Assembly: GCA_963082975.1 (NCBI GenBank)
Contig: OY720346.1
Coordinates: 29,940,720 to 30,004,719, forward strand
Reading direction: 5' to 3'
Length of the DNA: 64,000 nucleotides
Origin: Labia minor
Lineage: Eukaryota > Arthropoda > Insecta > Dermaptera > Spongiphoridae
The notes beneath the pieces were generated by a model that saw nothing but the letters and a program-made list of their open reading frames with translations, was not told where the DNA came from and made no database searches. Positions 18,719-31,964 of the stretch are shown here, piece by piece (within the stretch, counting starts at the first letter, position 1; every line of letters begins with the position of its first letter). Made by a program: the position numbers and the translations under genes.

Positions 18719-21687
18719 TATATATATATATATATTTATAAATAAATTGAAATGTTCTTACCAGTCACATGACTTACTAGAATATTAAATGAAATCGTTT
18801 TTCATTTATTTTCTTATTTTTTTCAATTAAAATTTTATTTATTTATATGATTGTAGAAGGAAGATGAAGTGAAATAGAATGAGCATTTATTTATTTTTAT
18901 TTTTTTTTTTGAGGCAAGGGTGACGAAAGGCAAAAGAGGATGTTGCTTGCAAACTGAAGAACAACCAAAAGGGTAGATGAGAAAATGTAATAAAACCTTT
19001 TGCCCTATACAGAGACAAAGAGTGAGAGAGAGACAAAAAGAGTTTTGATTAGGATTTACAAAGAAAGGATATTATGGTTTAATAAAGTTTTTCTCGTCTG
19101 ATTAATGAGTAATGTGCGGTCAGGACATCTTCCACTTATGTCCCTTTTATCGTTGGCGATGGTGCTCAACAATTTTTAATTTTAAATCCATAGAGAGAGA
19201 GAGAGATAATAAACGTATATGTATTTGGATGTGTTCAAGAGTTATACCTCATATTTGGATCACTTTTAGTCATAAACAGAAAAATAAGAATAAAGAAATT
19301 TTGTAAGTATGTGTGCTTCAGTATGTGCTTGAGTATAATGGGGGAAAGAAAGGGTAAAATTCAACTCTTTTTATATTTTTCTTTCATATTTGGATGCCAT
19401 CAGCGATTTATAATTAAAAATAAAAGTACTTAGTTTGTATGTCTGTAGGTGGGTTTATATTATTTCGAATATTTAATTATAATTTCGAAATGAATGAAAA
19501 ATTCAATCTCGCCAAAATCTTTTATTTATTTTAATACTAAAAAAAAAATAATATAAAAATAAAAAAATAAAAAAATGATTTAATTATATTATAAATTCAT
19601 ATAGTTAATATAGTTGTTAATTTTAAATGGTTTCGATTTAAATTATTCTTTAATTATTTTATGTAGTTGAAATTTATATGTGAAATTAAAATTAAATATA
19701 TTTATTAAATAATAATAAAATTAACATAATATAAATAAAATTATAGTAGTTTAATAAAATTAAATAATCATTTTTTGTGTATTATAATTAATTATAAATT
19801 ATTTAATAAATTATTTTTTTTTAATTCACATTGTTTTTTTTTTTTTGATGTCAAGTAAATATATATTGAAAGCATATTTGATCTGTAGATCTAATTTTGT
19901 AATTCCATTTGATCAATGAAAGTAAAACACAGTGAGACAAATAAACAAGCAAAACAGTTAACTAAAAAAATGTATAAAATAAAAATATTTATCATATTCT
20001 CTTACATACAATTTAATTTATTTCCGAGTAAATTTAGATATAATACGTATATATATATGTATATATATATATATGTCTCATGACACGTTTATTTTAATAT
20101 CGTTTAATTCCATAAACAATGTTTCAAATTTTCTCGTTCATATTCTCATCCCTACATTTATTTATATATATATATATTTATAATTATATCAAAATGTATG
20201 TATATGTAAATGTATATAATCTAAAGTTAATAATATTATCTATTTTAGTTCTCTAAATCGAATTCATTTAACAGCTTCCCGAAATGTTATTTTTATATTT
20301 TAAAATAAAATCATATATTCCCCTACACGATTTTGATCATTATGTATATTGGATTTATTTTAGTACTATAATAAATACATGTATCATTTCATTTGATAAT
20401 AACAATGATTATGGATAATTCATCAAATGTCTCTTCTAATAATTCCACCGACATATATGAATAATTAATAGATTGATATTCGGTGGCGAAGGGGTAAGTG
20501 GGAGGAGGTGTGAGGGAGTAGGTTAGATATCAAAGATTGTAAGTTACATATATATACTAGTAGGTATATGTGTTTTAAAAAAGATCTATTTGATTCACTC
20601 TTTTTATCTATTTTTATAAGAGAAGATGAATTAAAAAATAAAAATGAACACATAATAAACCTCATTAATATATATCAAAAATAAAAAATAACATTTCAAT
20701 TTTGAAAATAGATTTATTTTTAAATTTTTTACTGATTATTAACTGAATATAATTGAAATAGAACAGCAATTTTAAGATTTATTTGCGATTTAGTTTTAAT
20801 ATTTTAAAATATTTCTAAATAACGAATTTGTTATTTAAATATATTGACAATTCCAATACTTAAAAAAATAAAATTAGGTTTTCTTTTTTTGTAATATTTT
20901 TTACATACACATTATAATTTTTCCACTATTATACCAACTCTTTACAACTATCGCTAATCTACTCGTAAAACTTAAACATCTTTCTCAGAAATAAGTTGAA
21001 AACAGATATACAAATATTAATTGAATAAAAAAATGATTCAATTTAAGTAATTTATTTTTTTGTATAAATATTCAGTATAGTTTATTTATTTCATTTTTAT
21101 TTTGAAATTTAAAATACAGATTTGCATTACATATAATAAATAAATTAATTTAAGATAAAAATTGTGAGAAAAAAATGAAGTATACATATGTATGCACCAT
21201 TCTTTGTATAATTTTTCATTATTTTCTATTTTATCAGAATACCAAGTACCAGATTTTTATTTAATATAAATCAAATATTAAAAAAAATAAATAAATAAAT
21301 AAAAAAACAAGTAGTAGGAGATTCAATTCTCTTCGGACTGTCTACCTAATTCAATATCAAAATCAATAACCATTTAGATAACGAAATGAGACAAATATCC
21401 CCACCTATTCCCCCCATGTCCATTTCCTACATCGTTCTCAATCATTTATTGATTGAAAAAACAAAAACAACAAAAAAAAAACTATTTTTACATGAAATCT
21501 AGTCAATATTCATTCAAAGTAAAGTAATGAGAATTTTTTTTGTTTTTTCTTTGTCCAATTGATTATTATTATTATTGTTATCATTACTATTATTATTATT
21601 ATTATAGATTCTTACAAGAGAAATCAAAAAACAATTTTGAAAAATCAAAGAGAATATCATTTAGGATTAATAAATAAGAAAGGACCG

Positions 21688-21733
<46 letters not shown>

Positions 21734-22625
21734 TCTTTTGATGTACATGAATTATAAAATTTTTATGAAGTTTTTTGTTAGTAAATATCTAAAAAATATA
21801 CTGATAAAAAGATTTAATTTCATATAATTTAATATAAAATGTCTTTATCTTAAAAAAGTTATATAAAATAAATTATTTATTTATAAAATTTTCTCTTGAC
21901 CATCATTATTATCAATAATATTTATATTAATTTATATTCCAGTAGTAATTTTAATATTATGAGTATATTTACACAAAAACAAAAAGAAATAAACAAAACT
22001 TCTAAAATATTCTAATTGTCATAGAGTTATAATGAAAATGTATTAAAAAAGATTCCTATTATTATTTTGTAGAGAGTAATATAGGTATAATTAATATAAT
22101 ATAAATAAAAAATGATTTCAATTAAAAAAAAATCAATGAAAAAATACATAATGAATTATAAAAGTAGTTTAAGCATTTTTTTGTTTCGATATGGTAATTC
22201 TTAAAGAGCCTTTGTTGATATGCAAATAAAAATATTGTTTTTATCGATAATTAATGCAAAGACATGGAATTGCAGAAATTATAACAAATACTTTCTCGAA
22301 AGAAGTCTATGTAATGAAATTTTTTAGATTTATAGGCGAGTAGAGCTTAATTTTTTTTCAATTAAAGTGGGAGAGACAAACAATAATTATACAATTACAG
22401 ATATACAAATTTTTCAGACAATATGATATTGACGATTTATCATATTGATTTCTTGCATGAGAAAATTGTAAAAATTATAGATAATATTAAATTAAAAATA
22501 TATTGAAGTGAACTTTTAGTAAATGGCGGTTCTGGGAAGTTTTATGTTGGGAGAATTTCCTATAAAATAATATAAAAATAGGATATTCTCAAGAAAGAGA
22601 TTTATTAAAGTGAAAATAGGATCAA
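18719..22625. other. AT-rich DNA without recognisable gene
   Basis: Nearly 4 kb of low-complexity AT with TA runs (for example 20044-20073 and 21692-21729), an ATT run near 21560-21605 and short chance frames. A slightly more complex purine-rich patch lies at 18910-19030. No exon, RNA gene or transposon boundary could be supported. Confidence 0.6.
21692..21729. repeat. (TA)n microsatellite
   Basis: Pure TA repeats of about 38 bp. Confidence 0.95.
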
Positions 22626-23110
22626 AATCAAGTTCCACAGAAGTCCTTCCAAACAGGGATCAAATATCAAATTCTCCCTGACCGAGATCCGAATTGGAGA
22701 GTCTGATTGGTTGTCCGCAAGGAGAAGTGAAGAAGAGTGGGGAAAAGTGAGCCTGGGGCCAGCGGTTGCGAGCAGTCGACAAAGAGTTCAAAAAAGAGAG
22801 TGGACAAGGAGAGTTCGAAGGGAGTCGAGGAGCGCTCCTAAGCGGTCGACGAGGGGTCCTAACGGAGTCCAGAAGCATGGGCTGAGGACATCTATAATCG
22901 GACCCAATATCACGGTCCAGCGCTGTGTCTCTCCGGGACCACCTGTCAAAGCGCCTTCGTCAGCAATCATCAGTTCTCTTCACATCGCTTTCATACAATT
23001 CTCCACCCTTCCAGAAAGAAAAACACCCTGAAGTTGGATTTACCAAGTCCCAAAGTGCTACCATTACACCCTTGTTGCGACCAATACACCAAATATTCAT
23101 CCATCTAACC
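22626..23110. other. GC-rich island of unknown nature
   Basis: This 480-bp block is markedly richer in G+C than its surroundings. It has overlapping frames on both strands (106 codons at 22711-23031 plus, 72 codons at 22660-22878 minus), rich in Arg, Ser and Pro. Both strands being open points to composition rather than coding. No domain is recognised. On the minus strand an AATAAA lies near 22600 and the block edge starts TGTAATGG, so a solo LTR is conceivable, but no partner or target duplication was found. A diverged exon or a CpG-type promoter are other options. Confidence 0.4.
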
Positions 23111-23280
23111 TATTCTTTTATATAACATTACACACACTTAAAATATAAATAAAATGTTCAACTTATTTTTTTTTAAAAAAAATCAATTTCTTTTATTTTT
23201 ATACCTTACTGACCCGAAATAACACTTCAATATTTTAATATAAGCCATATTCTATTTACTGTATAGTAAAAGAAAATATG

Positions 23281-23392
23281 TTGACCTGTGGCCAGGTCCG
23301 AACCGACCGACGGTTTGAAATAAATTAATTTCCAGCTACAGAAACAATTTCAAATAATTTTAATATATCTATTAATGTAATAAAAAACAAAT
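23281..23392 (+). repeat. Family A fragment (5' end only)
   Basis: It begins TTGACCTGTGGCCAGGTC and matches the first 110 bp of the full-length copies, then stops. Confidence 0.85.
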
Positions 23393-26280
23393 CAACCTTC
23401 AATATAAGAATATGGATTTTAAATATATTCTTCTCTTCACATTTTACACCCCTTACAATCACCTCTCACTTACCATTCACCATCACCCTACCAAACGCAG
23501 AATTTTAATTTAATTAATAAAACAAATGTAAGAAACATTTTCACTCTTTTCTCTCTCTTTCTCTCACACATTTTCTCTTATTTCTTCATTTATGGAAAAA
23601 CGAAGGAAAAGAAAATATTTTTCTTTATATAATTCAATTTAATTAAAATGGGTTGAAATGTATAATAATTAAATCAGGCTTAATTAATAATAAATTCTGA
23701 ACACCCCGAGGGCGAAGAGGCCTGACGTAAAAGAGTAAGCCTTGTTTTTCTTCTTGCAAGAGAGAGTGATTTGAATATATGACATTCTTTCCATTTTTAT
23801 TGAAATTTCTTTTTTTATGTTTATACACCCACAGTAAAGGGTTAAGAGAAGATGAATGGACCTCTTACTTATTATATCATATTCCAATTCATCTACATAC
23901 AATATAAATATATACTTTCTCCTACTCTACATATATTCTAATTAATAAAATTACAATAATAATGAACGAGAGATATTTACCTCCATTATATATATATATA
24001 TATATATAAGCGAAATGTTTTTATACTAAGTAAAAGTTATTGGTTATATAGTGAGGAAGGTGGGAGAGCGAATGGGGTGAAGTATAGGGAAGAGGTGAAG
24101 GGGGAAGGAGGTGAAACGCGAAATTTGCTAATGTAAAGTTCCAACAGAAAATTATAATTTAATAGACGATGTAGAAAGGAAAATTATTTAATTTCGTTTA
24201 GTTTCTATTATGGTAATGGAATCAGGATTGGAGGAAAGAGAAGGAAACGAGAAATAGAGGGGATAGGGAAGGGGGAGAGAGATGAGAGGAGTTGTAAAGA
24301 TAGGTAGATCTATCCACAAAAACGAGAAAAGATGCAAATAATAGTAGATTAATAATAAATGTAATTAAACTTAAATAAAGTAAATAAATTACAACAAATT
24401 TATTTTATAAATACTATATTTTTTTTTAATTATAAAAAATAATTTAAATGATTTTTAATTTATCTAATAATATCCATGGAAATGTTAATTAATATAACAT
24501 TTTTATTATATCTAATGAAAGAATGTTTTATATAAATTGTTTTAAATTAACTTTTTATGATCAAAAAGTTGAATATATATTGTAATATATAAGCATAAAA
24601 ATGTCTTTTAATAGGGAAATAGCATTAAAATGCTATAAATAAACATTTATAACAAATATTGACATCTTCATGCCCGCTCACATTTCGGGAAGAAGACATG
24701 TGGACAATATAAAAGAAATATTCTCGATTCAAGAAGAGAAACTATTGTCATGAATTAAACTTTTAAATAATAATAAATTACATGATAAGAGTATCTTTAT
24801 ATTAGCGAGAATTGGCCAGTCAAGGCATGTGTACAAGATAGGGGTGAGTAATTGGAAAGTTAGCCAGAGAAGGGGCTAAGAATTTTCCTTATGGATGTAA
24901 ACAAGAATGTTGATTATTCCCCGGCATAGATCGGACACAGAGACTTCATCCCTAAGTGAGAAAGAGCCAGGATCATCCCTCGAGGCCAACCAAGAAGTTG
25001 CCAGCCCATAGATGATAGATCATTAGATGCCTGGATGGAATGACAGACCCTTAATAAATTGCAATGACCAATTAAATACAAAATTTGATTTAATTAATAA
25101 TATTAAATAAATAACTTGATTTTATATAGTTAATTACATATTTATAATTTCTAACGATACTAAATATAATTACGTTAAATTCTTTTATTATTAAATATTA
25201 ATTTTATCTTAATATAATATTTGATTTTTATTCTGAATGTATTCAAATTTACCCTCTTCCCTTATCAACCGTCGATGGATCCATCTTTTCATAATTACCA
25301 GAGTGCTACCAATTTAAATTAAAAATAAATTTTATTAATTTTAATACCCACATTTTTTTCATAATCCAACCTATTCTAAGCCTCCGATATTCGACAATAC
25401 CTCCGATATTCGACAATATATTTGAACATGTGAGTTAATTTATATAGATAAAGGAATTTAATGTTTTATCTAATTCAATCTATTAGGTGGTGTATTGTAT
25501 ACATTCATCTCAGTCAAGTCAAAGTTATAATAAAGAGTAATCAATAAAGATTTCTATTTGTATTGTCTTGTAGATGTTGGAAGTTGAGGGGGGGGGGGGG
25601 AGAGTAGGTTGTCGTCTTTTATTTATTAAATCAGCTGAAAGACTAATGAACATTTACGCATGCGTAGACGCTTTGCGTGACATGTCGTGGGTCAAAATCA
25701 AAAACTCTCCCATACTTTGTTTTCATCCCTTTCCATTTTCTATTAACCCCTCTCAATTCTCTAGATATTTCTTTACATATTTATTTTATAATAATAAATG
25801 ACATCTTTCTATTTATTCCTATCTATAGAATATTAATCAAATGAAAAATAATGAAAGCACATCTATTATGCTAATTGAAAAACTTTTTTTAACTTATTAA
25901 TGAGTCTTAAATTATTATTTTACTTAACGGAAATGTAAAATAAAAAAGTAGTCAAGTTTCTAATTATAATATTTTATTTAAATATATTCAGAAAATCTCC
26001 CAAAGTAACTAATTCTTTTAATTAAATTTACTTTTGTATAACTTAAAATTTAGTAGAAAGGATATTATTTCGTGTTAATGCGCAGCATTAAAAAGAAATC
26101 TATAAACGAAATTTTTTATTTTTTTCGTTTAAAGACGAAACAATAAAAGTAACAAAAGATAGAGGCCACTTGGAGAGCAGTTTCATATGATTAACCTAAT
26201 AAACAAATTTTAAGGTAATAATTCAAGTTCACTTAGTAAATCATTATTTTCAACGAACTTAAGTGAGTTTATAAAATCGT
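23393..26280. other. AT-rich DNA without recognisable gene
   Basis: It holds a (TA)n run at 23988-24008, a 13-base G-run at 25588-25600 and a more complex patch at 24660-25070 with no identifiable frame or repeat ends. Short frames at 23643-23902 and 25574-25801 have no domain. Confidence 0.5.
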
Positions 26281-26315
26281 TCAGTCTGTGGTTCTGTCGT
26301 TCTGTCCGACATCAA

Positions 26316-26592
26316 ACTCAAAATTTTGAAATTCTGACTTCAGATTCGGAAAGAGCATCGAAAAGTAGTATGTAAAGTGCCTTTCATTTTTTGATACCCC
26401 CTCGGGAACATGGTCAAAATGGCGTCAAAAGTTGAAATTTTTAATATTTAAAAATGTGAAATTTTAAATTCTGATTTCAGATTCGAATAGTGAATCGAAA
26501 AGTATTATTGTAAAGTGTTTTTTATTTTTTGATATCACTTCAGGAACATAGTCAGAATGGCGTCCAAAGTTAAAAATTTTAAAATTTATATT
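26316..26592 (+). repeat. Two-unit tandem duplication, period about 137 bp
   Basis: The ATTCTGACTTCAGATTCG block at 26331 recurs at 26468 as ATTCTGATTTCAGATTCG. Both are followed by a CGAAAAGTA block, a TTTTTTGATA block and an AAAATGGCGTC-like block. The units have diverged. Just upstream is a GTTCTGTCGTTCTGTCCGAC module like those in other repeats here. Confidence 0.8.
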
Positions 26593-26909
26593 AATAAATT
26601 GAATATTTTAAAACAGAAATTTATTCTTTATTTAAAGTGTCAATTTAATTTATACTACAAATTTAAAATAAATAATTTTATTCAATAATATTTATATTTA
26701 ATCTTGACTTATTTATAACTTAAATTAATCCGAACTTAAGTTCGTTTTGGCAATGCAAGCTTGCGCATTCCCAGATGTTTAATAAATGCAAATGAGCTTA
26801 GATCCCAAATGTCAATAAAATTTAAAAAGGTATCAATAAGAATAATTATTAATATTAAATTAATAATATAAATATAATTAATAAATAAGAATGTATTATA
26901 GAATACTAA

Positions 26910-27094
26910 GTAGACCGATTGGGAAGCGGCCGGTTGGAAGATCAAGGAGCGGTGAGCAGACATTCTAGTAAGGGATGGTAAAGAAATGAGAGAGGGTGGA
27001 AGTTCGAAGGAGATGCCTCAGAATAAGGAGGAATGTGGTTGGTGAGCCCAAAAAATTTTGAGTTCCTTAGAGTCACAGAGATAGATAGATAGAT
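26910..27094 (+). pseudogene. RTE-like LINE 3' end
   Basis: It corresponds to the last part of the RTE-like copies (compare 63370-63480 and the inverse of 35745-35900). It has a GAAATGAGAGAGGGTGGAAG-like block and CTCAGAATAAGGAGGAATG, and it ends in a (GATA)n tail at about 27079-27094. RTE-clade LINEs typically end in short tandem repeats. It is 5'-truncated and non-functional. Confidence 0.7.
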
Positions 27095-27626
27095 AATATT
27101 ATACTGTAACTAAATAATAAAGTTATATAATTCAATATCGATATGTTTGTTACCAAAAGTGAATCATTTCGTTTACAATCTTGGAGGCGCGTCAATGAAG
27201 ATGAGGTATTTGTACTGACCATTAAAAAGGAAAAATTGATAAAGTCTTCATGGGATAGTTCATTAAAGCAGAAGTTTCAAAATGAAACCTTAATTCAATT
27301 TGGGATCAATCTTAGCGGAGAGTTCAGTTTTTCTTTTTGTAATAAATTTTTCATTATTTAAAATGTGCCCATAATTATGAAAGTATTCTAAGTCATATAT
27401 TTCTGGTTTCGAAATATCTAGTGATTTGTAATTGAATAAATTAAAAACATATTTTTATATTATGCGACATTTTAAAGTACCAAAGAAAATTTTTTAAAAA
27501 CTTGAATTAAAATGACTAAATTATATTATCTTGGTTTTTATTTATAGTTTAATTACTCAATTATTAAATATTACTATTTTAAGTGAAATATTTTCCGAAA
27601 AAGATTATAAAATTAATACTTAGTAA
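27095..27626. other. AT-rich DNA without recognisable gene
   Basis: A 72-codon plus-strand frame (27143-27361; starts MFVTKSESFRLQSWRR) has somewhat balanced composition but no recognised domain. Confidence 0.4.
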
Positions 27627-27862
27627 ACTACCACTTCCGATTTCCGGATATACACCAAAAGTTGATGAATTCATGCTACTGATGCATTAAGTAAATGTAC
27701 CAAATCTTATCAAAAATATACGAACACACAAAGGACGGACGGACAGACATCAAGCTAAAAATACTATTTTCTGTTTACAAAATGCATGATTCGTGAAGAT
27801 ATGTAAAAATATCCACATGAAAACAATACCTTCCCTTCCTATCGTCGGTCGGTAAAAAAAAT
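27627..27862 (+). repeat. Family A fragment (3' half)
   Basis: It matches the 3' half of family A from the ACCACTTCCG block to the terminal ATCGTCGGTCGGTAA, with a shortened GGAC repeat and small deletions. The TGACGTCA part is missing. Confidence 0.85.
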
Positions 27863-28810
27863 ATGGGGAGGCAAGTAAATTTTTTTCGGGGAGGTATACT
27901 AGCTTAGGATAGAATTACATACTCAGTGGTTCATTTCATTAAATATATATTTTGTTTTTTGAGTTTATCAAATATTTCTTGAAGATAAATTTATTGTGTC
28001 TTTATACTTTAATGGGGGAATATTGAAACGAGCATATTAATTATTCGTTGAGTCAATAATGGTGAAGTTTGTAAAGACTCCACTGAGCTTTTCATGACTA
28101 ATAAAAAAGTAAATCTATAGTCCATTTAAAATTTAAAAAAAAAACTCCCTATACGTAGTAGTAGATGAATTATCATTGATATTAACAACAACGAAAAAAT
28201 TTTTAACCAAGTGCCAAATCAACGATTCATAGAGTTAGAGAGAGAGAGGGATAAAGCAATTGATGAAGAATTGTTATATTAGCAACTTTATTTTTCTCTC
28301 TTCTTCCCCAACTCTTCACCCTTATTCACCCCCCCCCCCCCACGCAATACATACATTTCTCAACTCTTTCGCTCATAATTAAAGAATTCTCAACCCCATC
28401 ATTGTCTATTAATAGAAATATAGCATTTCTTTTGTTTGATATGACCTCTAAATGATACTCTATTATTAAATGAATTAATAAGTAAATTAATGATTTAACT
28501 TTTTTTATTATTTATAAAGAATATTAAAAAATTGTATTTATAAAAAGAAATTAAAAAAATAATTATTATTTTATTTTTTTATAAAATATAAAATATCAAT
28601 TTTAAAAAATTCCTAATTGAGTTTTATTAAATGAATTTATATCAATTAGACTATATATAATATAGTTATAGAAATATTTATTAAAAAATTAGAAAATTTG
28701 AAGATGATTTTTAACAGTTTGTTTGTAGTTCTCTATTTTTCTTCCAATTATTATATATATTTTTAATTGACAATGATCAAATTATTATTTTATATTTAAA
28801 GTGTTCATGT
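27863..28810. other. AT-rich DNA with a poly-C tract and no gene
   Basis: A C-run lies at 28329-28341, at the end of a pyrimidine-rich stretch. No coding or RNA feature supported. Confidence 0.5.
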
Positions 28811-28814
28811 AAAG

Positions 28815-28985
28815 TGGGGGGTAATGCCGTTATCCTATATCCTCGTAGTCCTGAGTTCAAGTCCAGGTTCTGGTAAGGGAATTTACCTAGCTGTGGTCTA
28901 TAGGGCGGAGTCAACCCAGCCAGGAATCTACTTGATAAAAAAGGAGCGTCTCCGATTAAAAAAAATTAAGGTAAAGGTAGATAGG
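28815..28985 (+). mobile_element. tRNA-derived SINE-like unit
   Basis: A TGGGGGGTAATGCCG segment could be an A box, and GAGTTCAAGTCC (28853-28864) closely fits the pol III B box GGTTCGANTCC. The body contains GGCGGAGTCAACCCAGCCAG and passes into an A-rich tail. No target duplication was fixed. It is non-coding. The 102-codon frame at 28824-29132 is incidental. Confidence 0.55.
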
Positions 28986-29239
28986 ACCCGATCTATAGAT
29001 CATAAGACAACTAATTTTTTTAAGTTTGTGTTAAATCAGACTATATTAAATAATCCAGAAGTGAAAAATCTTTACTACTTACATATAAAAAATTATATAA
29101 TTACTGAATATATTGTTACATGGCAATACTAGTGGGATGTCAGTTCGCCAGAGAAGACATAAACAAAATAAATTTCAATAATTTTTTGTTAAGATGCAAT
29201 AATTTTTAATATTATATTATAATAATATAATTACTTATA

Positions 29240-30538
29240 TCTATATATATATAAAAAGGTTTTTGTTTGCACATTGCTCAAAATTTAAAATTTTTTGCAT
29301 ATCTTCGCGTTTCATGACCTTTAGAATCCAAAAGTGACTTTAGAATTTTTCATGACTGTCTGTCTGTCTGTCTGTCCGGAAAATAAGGATTTTATAGACT
29401 CAAAATTGGCTGAACCGATTACATCACAATATTCTTATATACCTCTATAGTAACATAGGCTATAAATTTTATTAAAATCAAATCAAAAATCGTAGAAATT
29501 ATTTTTTCAAAGTTTATGTAATTCTCCGTGTTGTTCATTCAAGAGCCTTGCGGTAGGGTCTAGCGGAATCATTTTCACAATGTGTATATATTGATTATTA
29601 TAAAAATTCCCAAACAAAGAATTTATATAATATTTTATCTTAAATTATACTATTCAAATATCATTTAATTAAATAATTTATTCTAAAAGTTCTTATTTTA
29701 ATTAATTTAATAAAATATTTAGATCACATTTTTATCTTAAATTATTTTTTATTTAGTTGAATATTTATTTTTTCTATAATATATAATAGTATATAAATTT
29801 TATCAATGTCTAAAAAAAATATTATTTAGTATTTTATGAAGTCAAAATAATTTTTAAAACGACGACTTAAATATAAGAGGAGATTCGGCAATTGCAATTA
29901 AAGATAGTGGGGAAAAATTATTCGAGGTAGGAAAAGAGATGGGGTTGGAAATTAATAGTGATAAATAAAAATTATTTAGAAACAAACAGGAGCAGTATTA
30001 ACAAACAAAATCTTAATATACAAGATGTAGAATTTAAATATGTAGAAAAATTGAATGTAATCACGAAGGATAATTATATTAGAGAAGAATTTAAATCGAT
30101 GTTGCAATCGGGAAACGCCTGTTATCATGCAGTAAAGAGGCTTATCTCATCAAAATTATTATCAAAGGGGATAAAAATTAATTAATTAATTAACGTCCGC
30201 TTGGAAGACCAAGGACTTGTAGCAAGGGACGTAAGAGAGATGGGACAGGAAAGGAGATAGATGGATGTGGCTCAGTATAGGGACACTTGGAGAAATGTGG
30301 TTGTTGCGACCAACAACTTTCGAGTACCATTGAGCCACATAGATAGATAGATATAACATATACAATAATAATTTATAATTAATTTTTTGATTAAATTAAA
30401 ATATATTTTAAATAAGAACAAAAAAGAAATGAATGTTTTATGTTATATACTGATTGAAACAAAATGGATGAAAACCTTTTACTACTTTCAACCAAATACT
30501 ATGTACCATACGGGGGTACAGGCGCTCTGAGCAGCTAG
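29240..30538 (+). mobile_element. Helitron (1299 bp) carrying an RTE-like LINE fragment
   Basis: The 5' end TCTATATATATATAAAAAGG follows an A. The 3' end is GCGCTCTGAGCAG-CTAG followed by T (30535-30539), with the 5' half of the terminal hairpin lost. The first 620 bp match the Helitron at 9230-9889. A LINE fragment then occupies about 29870-30352, and the remaining 185 bp match the 3' portion of the Helitron at 35530-37241, including the flank of the (GATA)n tail. No Rep/helicase is encoded. Confidence 0.85.
29870..30352 (+). pseudogene. RTE-like reverse-transcriptase fragment inside a Helitron
   Basis: Motifs of the RT thumb/connection region are readable: MGLEINSDK, then in the 75-codon frame at 29958-30185 a KYVEKLNVITKDN block, and AVKRLISSKLLSKGIKI. 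The sequence then jumps to the LINE's C-terminal segment (a CGCTTGGAAGACCAAGGAC block) and ends in (GATA)n. Compared with the copy at 35735-36440 the middle (LYGW...GDE part) is deleted. Stops and frame shifts make it inactive. Confidence 0.8.
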
Positions 30539-30913
30539 TCTTATAAATAAAAATGTCAAAATATTATTAGTTGCAAAAATTATCATATGTATAATTATTT
30601 ATATTCAGTGCTTATGCTGCATGTCTTTTTAATGAAATTATAAAAATAAAATTTTTCAGTTTTTCATTATATATTTACTATACTTTGAATAATTTTATCC
30701 TTATATATTATATAATATATACAAAAAAATATAAAAAAAATTGTAAAATTATTCTTTTAAAATTATAAAATCAAGATATTTATTTATATTATTTTTAATT
30801 AATAGTCAAGTAAATCTGGCATTTTTAGAAAATGTATTTATGTAATATTGTATAATAAATTTGAATTTATCTTCCCTTCTTGTAGGGATAGAGAATAGTA
30901 TTATAATCGACAT
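30539..30913. other. AT-rich DNA without recognisable gene
   Basis: No coding or repeat feature supported. Confidence 0.5.
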
Positions 30914-31236
30914 TGTAGCGAACAAACTTATTTTAGTTTAATTCTTGTAATCGATGGTAGCTGGTCATAAACGGCACGCTAATAGATATAAAGTTCTCTT
31001 TCTCTCTGTTTCTCTTCCTCTCTGCAACTCTCTTTGGGCAGTAAGCAAGCAAGAGCAGAGTGCAGAACGGAATCCAACGAGAAGGTCCGGCCGTCGCGTC
31101 GTCAAGGACCCAGGCTTATTTATTGAGTGTAACCCTTTACGTTGGTGGCGTGCATGCATTAAACACTAATGCTAATGGTATCATGGAAATAGACAGCAGC
31201 GAGCCAATGCAATTACTCCTCGCCCTACGATCCTAA
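30914..31236 (+). mobile_element. Probable gypsy-like LTR fragment with start of gag
   Basis: A possible LTR runs from TGTAGCGAAC (30914) to about 31140. It has a TATA-like AGATATAAAG near 30984 and a more G+C-rich downstream part. Directly after it comes TTGGTGGCGTGCATGC, where a primer-binding site starting TGG is expected. An ATG at 31183 opens a short frame, MEIDSSEPMQLLLALRS, then stop, which could be a truncated Gag start. No second LTR, polypurine tract or target duplication was seen. A host promoter with first exon is the main alternative. Confidence 0.45.
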
Positions 31237-31607
31237 GTGTCTGTTTGAAAGCTGCCGTGCTGCTTGGCTTGCATGTCGGTCGGCCACCTTCCAAAGTGTA
31301 TGTCGACACTACAAGATTTAATAAATATCCATTATGAGAAACATGAAATAAAATCAATGATTCTGTCACCGTGTTACATAATTAGCTCTTAACGATAACG
31401 ATATCTCACCACCTACCCTTATTTGTTTTCATTCAACATTATACACTATTATACTTAAACTATAGATAATCTTTTATTTTTAATAAAATAACCATCAGAC
31501 ATATTCAATTTAAATTAAAAACAAAAAAAAATGTATATTAATATTATATCAGTATATTTTTATATAAATCAAAAAAAAAAACTAAATTATTAAAATCCTG
31601 TTCCGCC
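31237..31607. other. Unclassified DNA downstream of the LTR-like block
   Basis: 31237-31345 keeps the balanced composition of the preceding unit and may be part of it. The rest is AT-rich. Confidence 0.4.
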
Positions 31608-31655
31608 GAACTTGAGTTCGAGGGATCGAATCTCGTCAATATCATTTAGATTTAA
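31608..31655 (-). repeat. tRNA-like 3' half
   Basis: The minus strand reads GAGATTCGATCCCTCGAAC, a B-box-like core, then TTCGGCGGAA, the same ending as the tRNA-like head at 45285-45345. The A-box half is missing. Confidence 0.4.
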
Positions 31656-31964
31656 TAATAAATAAGATTTAATTCACAATAATTCTGAGAAATCTTAAAA
31701 GGAGATTTATTCCAAAATATATATATATTTAATTTTAATTATATATTTTTTTAATATATCTTTTATATATAAGGAAATTTAATTTAAATAAGATCAAAAT
31801 AGATAAATATTTTAATTTTAATGAATTAAAATAAAATTTTATCAAACCTTAATAAATAAACAAAAAAAAAAAACCATTAGATAAATATAATTTTAATCAT
31901 TTAAGTACATCCAAATTAATTACCTAATTATATATTTATTAATTATTTTATATTATCTATCTTT

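Noticed and set aside
22711..23031. 106-codon Arg/Ser-rich plus-strand frame
   Set aside because: It is mirrored by open frames on the other strand and explained by local GC content. No domain, so not called as a gene.
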